From: DASWJS01 sp036397035
GTDB lineage: Bacteria; Actinomycetota; AC-67
Assembly: GCA_036397035.1 (NCBI GenBank)
Contig: DASWJS010000018.1
Coordinates: 36,231-100,230, forward strand
Reading direction: 5' to 3'
Length of the DNA: 64,000 nucleotides
How positions within the stretch are numbered: position 1 is the stretch's first letter; every line of letters begins with the position of its first letter. A model generated the notes under the pieces. That model saw only the letters and a list, made by a program, of their open reading frames with translations. It did not search any database and had not been told where the DNA came from. This document shows positions 57,653 to 64,000 of this stretch, piece by piece. Position numbers and translations under genes: made by a program.

Positions 57653-57893
57653 CAGAAGTTGCTCGTGTACTTGAATGCCCGCGAGACGGGCTGGGCGAAC
57701 TCTTCCTCTCGTTGCTCATCATAGGGGTTGAACCCGATGCCGATCAGCGAGCATGGTGTGGTCGACACGGCGCATCCCGGCCCTGAGAGCCCGAATCGCC
57801 AGTCGTGCACCCGCATCACATGGCCGAAGACCGATTCAACGTAGCCGTCGCTTCGCGTGGTCTCCCGCGTCCTGCGCATCTAGCTTCTGCCTT
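57652..57893 (-). pseudogene. Orphan C-terminal tail of the large Ig-repeat protein (third copy, frameshifted)
   Basis: 75 codons from SDGYVESVFGHVMRVHDW to the end match the last residues of the protein at 61450, closing with SLIGIGFNPYDEQREEEFAQ and FKYTSNF. Similarity continues upstream to 57893 (KLDAQDAG against KLDAEDGG) but across a 2-base indel, so the copy is broken. No start codon context for its own expression is evident. Confidence 0.75.
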
Positions 57894-57913
57894 GAGGATG
57901 TAAAGTAGGGTGT

Positions 57914-58306
57914 GTGAGAGAAGAAGGTAAGGACAGGGCCGAACTCGTTCACCTCAGGAGGTTTGCCAAGACCCTCGCCGGCCTGTTGTTCCCCGTCCAC
58001 TTCAAGGACAAGCGGGAAGACGCGGGACTTCGGAGAACCGTGTTTGTATGGGACGGCACCGGATTCGCCGGCCTGCTGCGCACGGTCACACCCTCGAACG
58101 AACTTCAACATAAGATCGGAGAGTTGCGAGATTCGTCATCCGGACACGTTACGATCTTCGGTCCGACACAGTACAGTGAAATGCGTTTGCGCACGTTCAC
58201 GTGTTCACCATCGACCGACAGGGAACCTTCGCTTGAGATCGGAAGCTTGGTACAGGTCTCATACATCGGACGGCAGGCCCAACGTGTCCAGAGAGAGGTT
58301 CCGTGA
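57914..58306 (+). CDS. Possible small hypothetical protein
   Basis: A 130-codon GTG frame on the strand opposite the array, with protein-like composition (VHLRRFAKTLAGLLFPVHF, LEIGSLVQVSYIGR) but no ribosome binding site and no motif I recognise. A shorter minus-strand frame covers part of it. The remainder of 57894-58331 holds nothing else I can support. Existence uncertain. Confidence 0.3.
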   Translation: MREEGKDRAELVHLRRFAKTLAGLLFPVHFKDKREDAGLRRTVFVWDGTGFAGLLRTVTPSNELQHKIGELRDSSSGHVTIFGPTQYSEMRLRTFTCSPSTDREPSLEIGSLVQVSYIGRQAQRVQREVP

Positions 58307-58331
58307 ACCTTGTGTGAATCGGTGCCCTTGG

Positions 58332-58928
58332 TTATGGCTGCTGTGTGTCGCCAGTGGGCAGAATCATCTGAACCGTCCACCCTACCTCGGAGAGCAAATC
58401 AGATCGAGGCTTCTTCATCAGGATTGGCGAGCGACCATCACGCAGAATCTGCAGTTGGGCGATGTTCTTCCCTCGTGGAAACACCTGCACGAAGAAGGCC
58501 TCGCTCGGTAATCCTGCAAGAACTCGTACCTTGGCAGCGCTGGTCGATCCGTCCTCGAATCTGATGAGGATACTCTTCGGAACGAATCCATTCGTCCAAC
58601 CAAAGGTCAGCCACGTGGGTGAAATGCTGTCCGGGGCTCGCGTAGACCACCCAACGATGCCGTCGACCTGCTTCCAGCAGCTGTCCTCGACGGTCGTCCC
58701 CCGATGTCGAAGCTTTACTAAGACGCAGCGCTGATCTTCTCCCTTCGCGAGAACGTCAGCAGTCCAAGCAGCAGAACCCGAGGATCCTTCAGCCAATCGC
58801 ACAGGCGCTGAGATCGGTGGAATAGGCGGGGGCGAGGTGGTACACGCGGCCATCGTCCACGCACACACGGCAACCCCTAGCCTAACGAAGACTCTGCTCA
58901 CAATCCCCTCACTCCACCGGCGTTCCAT
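58332..58928 (-). CDS. Putative lipoprotein encoded inside the array
   Basis: 198 residues from the ATG at 58928 (a GTG two codons earlier is possible). Signal sequence with hydrophobic VFVRLGVAVCAWTMAA and a Cys at the AACTTS site, a fair lipobox. The mature chain is a beta-rich domain with PRGKNIAQLQILRDGRSP; no family known. It overlaps the 3' end of the stop-lost partner copy by 31 bases. Not a copy of the tail or partner. Confidence 0.55.
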   Translation of the reverse strand: MERRWSEGIVSRVFVRLGVAVCAWTMAACTTSPPPIPPISAPVRLAEGSSGSAAWTADVLAKGEDQRCVLVKLRHRGTTVEDSCWKQVDGIVGWSTRAPDSISPTWLTFGWTNGFVPKSILIRFEDGSTSAAKVRVLAGLPSEAFFVQVFPRGKNIAQLQILRDGRSPILMKKPRSDLLSEVGWTVQMILPTGDTQQP

Positions 58929-59806
58929 ATCCACAATTCCCGAAGCGATAGGGCGGTGAGGTCGCGAGAGAGGTAGGAGCCAATCGTACGGCGGTACGTC
59001 CGGATGTAGTGAGGCAAGAACTGGTCTGCGAGGCTTCTGGCATTGGATGCCTGGGAGCTGTTCGGGCGCCCGTTGTGTCGCACGCGAATGCCTGACGGGA
59101 AGCTCGCGCGGGCGTTCCGATCATCGGGAAGGTTGTCCTCGCCCGCCGAGTAACCGATCGTATCGGGGGGCGAGCGGTATCCCCACTCGACCGACGCTGA
59201 CCATTCGAAAGGCTTTGCCAGGGCGGGGACCTTGTCGAGCTTGACCTGCCACGTCAGTCTTCTCCCCCTTACCTCGAACCGCCCGGGAAGAAGGACGTGT
59301 GAGATTGGCTCCCACGTTACCATTGTGACCTGCCACGCTGTCCCAATCAGGTCGGCGTCAAAGCTATACAGACCGCCAGTCGAGCCAAAGGTGCCCGGCA
59401 TCCACGTGTCGAGCACCCATCGCAAACTATCCTTGCCGGCGTCCTCGTCTGCGGTGCCCGGTCCGCTGTCCTTCGGAATCGGTCCCGCCATGATGAAGGT
59501 GGCGGTGAACCGTTTGCCATTCGACGAAAGCCGCACCGCTGCGATGTCGACCCCTTCGTGGCCGGTGACTCGCCTGTCCTTCCGGTCAACTAAATCACCG
59601 ATGGCATCCTCGATTCGCACGACGCCCTGCGGGCGCTCGGGAACAGGGACCAGACTCGGTGTGCGACTTGGCGTCGGGCTCGGGGACTGTTCCTTCACAG
59701 CGCCGTTGATCCAGATGCCAAGTGGCGCGAGTACCAGGAGGGCGGCAAGCACGATGACGACGGTTCGTCGCCCCGTGCGATCGCCCGGCGGAAGTGTGGG
59801 GACCAT
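58898..59806 (-). CDS. Array partner gene, diverged copy with stop-codon loss
   Basis: 302 residues. Same plan as the other copies: MVPTLPPGDRTGRRTVV, membrane helix (about 15-37), P/S/T linker, then the extracytoplasmic beta domain (GHEGVDIAAVRLSSNGKRF, WVLDTWMPGTFGS, GYRSPPDTIGYSAGEDNLP). The family ends at SFP-stop; here the stop is TCA (59093-59095) instead of TGA and the frame runs on for about 65 residues without relation to the family. The downstream bases (GGC ATT CGC GTG...) match those after the stop of the copy at 60731. Most diverged of the copies. Confidence 0.75.
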   Translation of the reverse strand: MVPTLPPGDRTGRRTVVIVLAALLVLAPLGIWINGAVKEQSPSPTPSRTPSLVPVPERPQGVVRIEDAIGDLVDRKDRRVTGHEGVDIAAVRLSSNGKRFTATFIMAGPIPKDSGPGTADEDAGKDSLRWVLDTWMPGTFGSTGGLYSFDADLIGTAWQVTMVTWEPISHVLLPGRFEVRGRRLTWQVKLDKVPALAKPFEWSASVEWGYRSPPDTIGYSAGEDNLPDDRNARASFPSGIRVRHNGRPNSSQASNARSLADQFLPHYIRTYRRTIGSYLSRDLTALSLRELWIWNAGGVRGL

Positions 59807-59828
59807 GGATTTCAGCGAGTCGCATCGG

Positions 59829-60551
59829 TCACGGAAAGCTCTCGCGCCCGTTCCGATCATCCGGCAGGTTGTCCTCGCCGGCCGAGTAGCCGATGACGTT
59901 CTTGGGCGAGTGGTATCCCCACTCGACGAAGCCAGACCACTCGAACGGACGCGCCAATGCTGGCACTTCTTCTAATCGAACGCTCCAGGTGAGTCTCTTG
60001 CCTTCGACTAAGAACTTTCCGGGCAGGAGCACCTGGTTTGCGTCCTCCCAGGTGATCAAAGTGGCTTGCCAATCTCGGCCGACAAGCCGTGCGGTGAAGC
60101 TGAAGAGGCCACCACCCGACCCAAACGTGCCTGGCTGCCATGTGTCGAGCACCCACTTCAGCCGGTCGTTGCCTGCCTCTTCGTCGAAGGTGCCCGGACC
60201 GCTGTCCTTCGGAATCGGTCCGGCCATGATGAAGGTGGCAGTGAACCGCTTGCCGTCTGTTGCGAGCCGCACCGCAGCGATGTCGACGCCCTCATGACCG
60301 GTCACGGGCCGCTCCTTACGGTCGACAACATCACCTAAGGGGTCGGCCACACGGACCACCCCACGCAACCGCTCTGTGATTGGGATGAGACTCGGCGTCG
60401 GGCGCGTCGCGGGCGTCGGGGGCGACGGATCGTTCAGAGCCTTGCTGACATAGATCCCCAACGGTACGAGCACCAGGAGGGCAGCGAGCACGATGACGAC
60501 GGTTCCTCGTCCCGTGCGATCGCCGCCCGGCGGCAGAGTCGGATAGACCAT
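59829..60551 (-). CDS. Array partner gene (membrane-anchored extracytoplasmic beta-domain protein), copy 2
   Basis: 240 residues. MVYPTLPPGGDRTGRG, one membrane helix (about 16-36, positive-inside, so the C-terminus is outside), a Pro/Thr linker, and a beta-sandwich-like domain (about 65-240) with GHEGVDIAAVRL, AGPIPKDSGPGT, WVLDTWQPGTF, LTWSVRLEEVP and FVEWGYHSPKNVIGYSAGED. It recalls DOMON/CBM9-type folds, an inference. Starts one base within the stop of the tail remnant upstream. Confidence 0.78.
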   Translation of the reverse strand: MVYPTLPPGGDRTGRGTVVIVLAALLVLVPLGIYVSKALNDPSPPTPATRPTPSLIPITERLRGVVRVADPLGDVVDRKERPVTGHEGVDIAAVRLATDGKRFTATFIMAGPIPKDSGPGTFDEEAGNDRLKWVLDTWQPGTFGSGGGLFSFTARLVGRDWQATLITWEDANQVLLPGKFLVEGKRLTWSVRLEEVPALARPFEWSGFVEWGYHSPKNVIGYSAGEDNLPDDRNGRESFP

Positions 60552-60703
60552 CAGAAGTTGCTCTTGTACTTGAATGCCCGCGAGACGGGCTGGGCGAACT
60601 CTTCCTCTCGTTGCTCATCATAGGGGTTGAACCCGATGCCGATCAGCGAGCAGCCGGTCGTCGCGACACCGCAACTCGGCCCTGAGAGCCCGAATCGCCA
60701 CTC
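60551..60703 (-). pseudogene. Orphan C-terminal tail of the large Ig-repeat protein (second copy)
   Basis: 50 codons reading EWRFGLSGPSCG through SLIGIGFNPYDEQREEEFAQ to FKYKSNF and TGA. It is fused behind the 3' flank of the partner copy at 60731 and has no start codon of its own, so it is not expressed except by read-through of that TGA. Confidence 0.72.
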
Positions 60704-60730
60704 GCGCCCGTTGTGTCGCACGCGAATACC

Positions 60731-61450
60731 TCACGGGAAGCTCGCGCGGGCGTTCCGATCGTTGGGAGCGTAATCCGCCCCAGCCGAGTAGCCAATCACA
60801 TCTTCGGGCGAGTGATATCCCCACTCGACGAAGCCGGACCACTCGAAAGGCTTCGCAAGTGCTGGAACCTTCTCGATCCGAACGCTCCAGCTGAGTCTTT
60901 GCCCAACGACGAGGAACCTTCCAGGCAAGAGAACATGCGTCAGCGGTTCCCATGTGACCATGGTGGCTTGCCACTCTCCTCCAACCAACTCAGCGCGGAA
61001 GCTGTAGAGACCGCCAGCCGAGCCGAACGTGCCGGGTGTCCACGTGTCCAGTACCCAGAGCAGTCGGTCCTTGCCCGCCTCCTCGTCTGCAGTTCCCGGC
61101 CCGCTGTCCTCGGGTATCGGCCCCGCCATGATGAAGGTGGCAGTGAACCGCTTGCCGTTCGTTGCGAGCCGCACCGCAGCGATGTCGACTCCCTCATGAC
61201 CCGCTACCTCGCGATCCTTCCGATCGACCACATCGCCGATGGCGTCTGCGGTGCGGAGTACTCCACGGGAGCGTTGTGACAGCGGACCCAGCGTCGGCGA
61301 GGCACTGGTCGCGACTTCCGAGGGCGGGTCGTCACCGGCCTTGTTGACCAGGATCCCCAAGGGAATGAGCACCAAGAGAGCAGCGAGCACGACGACGACC
61401 GTTCCTCGTCCCGTGCGGTCACCGCCTGGCGGTAGAGTCGGATAGACCAT
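60731..61450 (-). CDS. Array partner gene, copy 1, directly behind the large protein
   Basis: 239 residues of the same family: MVYPTLPPGGDRTGRG, membrane helix about 16-36, short linker, beta domain with GHEGVDIAAVRLATNGKRF, WVLDTWTPGTFGS and FVEWGYHSPEDVIGYSAGAD, ending SFP-TGA. Its ATG overlaps the stop of the large secreted protein by one base (TGATGG), so translation is coupled and the two products probably act together at the cell surface. Confidence 0.8.
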   Translation of the reverse strand: MVYPTLPPGGDRTGRGTVVVVLAALLVLIPLGILVNKAGDDPPSEVATSASPTLGPLSQRSRGVLRTADAIGDVVDRKDREVAGHEGVDIAAVRLATNGKRFTATFIMAGPIPEDSGPGTADEEAGKDRLLWVLDTWTPGTFGSAGGLYSFRAELVGGEWQATMVTWEPLTHVLLPGRFLVVGQRLSWSVRIEKVPALAKPFEWSGFVEWGYHSPEDVIGYSAGADYAPNDRNARASFP

Positions 61451-64000
61451 CAGAAGTTGCTCTGGTACTTGAAGGCCCGTGAAACGGGCTGGGCGAATTC
61501 TTCTTCTCGCTGCTCATCATACGGGTTGAACCCGATGCCGATAAGCGAGCATCCCGTCGTCACCGCACCGCAACTCGGCCCAGCTGAGAATGACCACCTC
61601 CAGTCGTGAATCCGCATGACGTGTCCGAATACGGATTCGACATAGCCGTCGCTTCGGGTAAGGGATCCCCCGTCTTCCGCATCTAGCTTCCAGTATCCGG
61701 CCATGCCGCCGTCGAGGATGCGCTTGTACCAGGAGACCTGGTTGCCGTTAGGCTTCAGGCAACTCTTGGTCGTCCACTGCGGCCAGCCGTGGTCGTTCGG
61801 ATCGTCGCTGTACGTGCCCGGACGCCCGGTCGTGAATCCCTGAGGCCCTTTGCCGTTCCCGCCGTAGAACACCGGGTTCATCTCCCAGTTCGTTTCGGCG
61901 GGCGCGCGATCACCACACCACACGTAGGACTCGACGGCTTCCTCGTCGGGTACTCCCGGGCTGTACTCCGGGTAGAACTCGCCTTGAACACCGCCGCGCT
62001 TGAGCGGCTCCGAGGTGTCGGGCATGACGGCAGGAACCCATCGCTGATACCGGACGTACGTGTCGCCGTTCGCATTCTCGTCTTGGACAACCGACTGCCA
62101 CGAGATTCCTAGTTCGTTCGTTCCGTTCGGCAGCGCGTCGGCGAAGCCCCAGTCGGTGTGGTTCCATGCGGCAAACAAGTATGTCGTGTTCATTCTCGTA
62201 CTGCAGACGCCAATCGGCGGGCAGTTGCTCGGATCGTCCCAGGAGTAGATGGGGTTTCGCACGACGTCGGGCTGGGACATGGCGCTGTGCTGCTGGCACC
62301 CGTCCGGATCGGTCACCTGGTCGTGCCCGTTGTGTTTGTTGACGCACCCATACTTGGCGTCGGCCTCCTCCGTGTGCGCAGCGCTGGTGCAGAACAGCAC
62401 GGTGGCACAGTACGGGCCGAAGTCCGCGGTCGTCATGAGCCCACCGGTCGAGGGATAGCCGACGCCGTCGAGCCAGCACATCCCGTCGGCGCCGACCGTG
62501 GCGCAACTGGTCTGAACCGACGCCGGGACGATCCGCTTCCACATCCAGTCAAGGCTCGTCGGGGAGTCGGGGTCCGGCACGACGGTCATGACGGTGAACA
62601 GGAATGTCGCCGCGGGCTCATCGGCCGGGGCGGGCGATGGATCGATGTCCGAGCCTTGGCCGTGGACCTCGGCAGCCGTTTCCTCCAGACGGTCGGCGAG
62701 GGCGTCGGCCACGTGGACACGCAGAGGATCGGGGTTGCACCCGGCCAGCCCGGCGAGCGGGTCCTGGCACAGGCTGCCGATTGAGGTCGTCGTCATCACC
62801 GGTGAGGAGAAGGCCATCGTGGCTCGTTCTACCGCGACCGGTAGATCGACGAACACTTCCGCCAGCCCGACCGTGATCCCCGGGACGCGCAGGTTTCGGC
62901 TCTCCTGTGCCGTGCTGGTGTAGGAGAACTGCTGGTAGACGCTGCGCGTGGTGCCGGCCGGATAGGGCTGGCTGAGGCTCCACGTCGAGGGCTGGCCGGC
63001 GACGGAGACGGTGTACCGGGCCGAGGAGAGGTCGACGCTGCTCGTGGCGATGCCCCAGCCGGGGTGCTGCGATCCGTTCTGAAGCGTCAGCGTGCGCCGG
63101 TCGATCGTGAGCCGAGGTGTGAAGCTCCAGCGGCGCGTCCCGATCGTTGCGCCGGCCTGTCCGGTGTCGGTGCCTTCAGCCGAAAGGACGACCGGCGCCT
63201 CTTGTGCGACGGGCGCGGGAATCGCAAGGAAGCGCCAGGTCGCCGTACCGACGTTGCCCGCGGCGTCGAACAGCGACGCCTCGGCTCGGTAGCGATGGCC
63301 GACCGTGAGGGACTGGGCGTCGGTGTGGTACCAGTTCTGCCGACCGAAGTAGGGCGAGAGCGCGTGGGTGTTGGGCGAGGCGGAGGCGTCGGTTTCGTCG
63401 GTGAGCGTGACCGAAGCCGACGCGAGCTCCGAGACGTTGCCGGGATCGACCACCTTCACCTGAATCTGCTGTGAGGCGTAAACGGTGTTGCCGTCGTCCT
63501 GCGGCGTGAAGGCTTTGGCCTCGGGTAGCACGGTGTCGAGCAGGATGCTGATCGGATTCGGCGTTCGCACGTTGTTGCCCGCGTCGGTGGCCGTCAGGTG
63601 CGCGGTGTAGGAACCGTCAGCGACGAGAGCGCCCGAGGTGTTCGTGCCGTCCCAGGCGTAGGGGACGTTGCCCGTCCCCGAAGCGGTCATGACCACCGTC
63701 GTGCCCTGCTTGATCTGCAGCGTCCAGGAGATCGGCGTCCAGGCATCGGTCAGCGTGGCCGTGATCGTGGTCGTGTCCTTCACGCCGTCGCCGTTCGGGC
63801 TGAACGCCTCGTTCGACACTGCGAGGTCTCCAATCGCCGGAGGCGTCGTGTCGCGGATCACCTCCGCGGTCACGACGGCGACGTTTGCCGCCTGATCGGT
63901 CATCTCCAGCGTCACGTCGTAGGCGCCGTCCTGGCTCGCGCCGGAGCCGTCCCACGCACCGTCAACGTTGGTACCGGACCCAGTGGCCGAGTAGAGGACC
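61450..64000 (-). CDS. Very large secreted protein with FlgD-like Ig domains and conserved tail (5' end outside window)
   Basis: At least 850 codons; the frame is open to the window edge. The visible N-terminal third holds FlgD-type Ig modules: GTNVDGAWDGSGASQDGAYDVT, AFSPNGDGVKDTTTITATL with YAWDGTNTSGALVADGSYTA, then further Ig-like repeats to about 63100. A Cys-rich part follows (at least 12 Cys from 62800 to 61550), ending in the tail SDGYVESVFGHVMRIHDW to SLIGIGFNPYDEQREEEFAQ and FKYQSNF. No nuclease or peptidase motif is seen. Likely an exported, disulfide-bonded surface protein; partner gene coupled directly downstream. Confidence 0.8.
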   Translation of the reverse strand, partial: VLYSATGSGTNVDGAWDGSGASQDGAYDVTLEMTDQAANVAVVTAEVIRDTTPPAIGDLAVSNEAFSPNGDGVKDTTTITATLTDAWTPISWTLQIKQGTTVVMTASGTGNVPYAWDGTNTSGALVADGSYTAHLTATDAGNNVRTPNPISILLDTVLPEAKAFTPQDDGNTVYASQQIQVKVVDPGNVSELASASVTLTDETDASASPNTHALSPYFGRQNWYHTDAQSLTVGHRYRAEASLFDAAGNVGTATWRFLAIPAPVAQEAPVVLSAEGTDTGQAGATIGTRRWSFTPRLTIDRRTLTLQNGSQHPGWGIATSSVDLSSARYTVSVAGQPSTWSLSQPYPAGTTRSVYQQFSYTSTAQESRNLRVPGITVGLAEVFVDLPVAVERATMAFSSPVMTTTSIGSLCQDPLAGLAGCNPDPLRVHVADALADRLEETAAEVHGQGSDIDPSPAPADEPAATFLFTVMTVVPDPDSPTSLDWMWKRIVPASVQTSCATVGADGMCWLDGVGYPSTGGLMTTADFGPYCATVLFCTSAAHTEEADAKYGCVNKHNGHDQVTDPDGCQQHSAMSQPDVVRNPIYSWDDPSNCPPIGVCSTRMNTTYLFAAWNHTDWGFADALPNGTNELGISWQSVVQDENANGDTYVRYQRWVPAVMPDTSEPLKRGGVQGEFYPEYSPGVPDEEAVESYVWCGDRAPAETNWEMNPVFYGGNGKGPQGFTTGRPGTYSDDPNDHGWPQWTTKSCLKPNGNQVSWYKRILDGGMAGYWKLDAEDGGSLTRSDGYVESVFGHVMRIHDWRWSFSAGPSCGAVTTGCSLIGIGFNPYDEQREEEFAQPVSRAFKYQSNF

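Noticed and set aside
60731..60733. TGA of the partner gene as selenocysteine or programmed read-through into the tail
   Set aside because: The copy at 59829 also ends at the same TGA but is followed by unrelated sequence, and no SECIS-like element is evident; a normal stop is simpler.
61450..64000. Rhs/YD-repeat toxin
   Set aside because: No YD repeats, no PxxxxDPxGL-type core border and no nuclease, deaminase or peptidase motif in the tail; FlgD-type Ig modules instead.

Overview
The window looks like a chromosomal contig of a high-G+C Gram-positive, most likely an actinobacterium (Actinomycetota) outside the well-studied genera. The basis is strongly GC-rich coding sequence, frequent GTG starts with AGGAGG-like ribosome binding sites, ATGA/GTGA overlaps between genes, a tRNA without encoded CCA, a protein O-mannosyltransferase, a DUF348-G5 wall protein, CruF-like carotenoid enzymes, NarL/DesK two-component systems and PIN-type toxin-antitoxin pairs. 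No rRNA operon, CRISPR array, complete insertion sequence or prophage is visible.

Left edge (1-4.1 kb) is accessory: the C-terminal part of a type I restriction subunit HsdR fused to an AlbA_2 domain, a HEPN-like protein with an Rx4H motif, a truncated conserved gene joined abruptly to the 3' end of a tRNA (a likely island boundary), and a DUF4143-type ATPase. From 4.3 to 32.4 kb lies a mosaic of metabolic, secreted and signalling genes: a membrane-anchored copper nitrite reductase with an extra amicyanin-like domain, a CzcO-like flavoprotein, a double-HD/LuxR regulator, a berberine-bridge-type oxidase, an LVIVD propeller, a Calx-beta protein, an EEP phosphatase/nuclease, a dienelactone hydrolase, a nucleotidyl cyclase, a secreted alpha/beta hydrolase divergent from a PucR-type regulator, a P450 with CruF, a rhomboid protease, a 5'-3' exonuclease, a kinase/7-TM protein/receiver operon, a decayed epimerase and a protein mannosyltransferase.

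The 32.4-52.6 kb segment is the conserved housekeeping core rsmI - abrB-like - metG - tatD - DUF348/G5/RlpA - ksgA - ispE - tRNA-Gln - glmU - prs - rplY - pth - mfd - PpiC lipoprotein - mazG, in an order shared with the Bacillus abrB-mfd region and with other actinobacteria. Two PIN toxin-antitoxin modules and a cupredoxin/DUF2330 pair are inserted between metG and tatD. Pth carries an extra SRPBCC/AHSA1-like domain. Between the PpiC gene and mazG is a strong hairpin terminator, then about 0.3 kb of noncoding, highly structured sequence containing a match to the 3' end of 16S rRNA and its exact complement.

The right end (52.6-64 kb) holds a DesK/NarL-type two-component operon with a membrane protein, an EAL remnant, a secreted beta-helix protein, and then a minus-strand array that looks recently duplicated: a very large secreted protein with FlgD-like Ig domains whose conserved C-terminal tail is followed, with a one-base stop/start overlap, by a membrane-anchored partner gene. 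The tail is present three times and the partner four times, with truncated, frameshifted and stop-lost copies. This array and the structured RNA region are the best candidates here for something undescribed.
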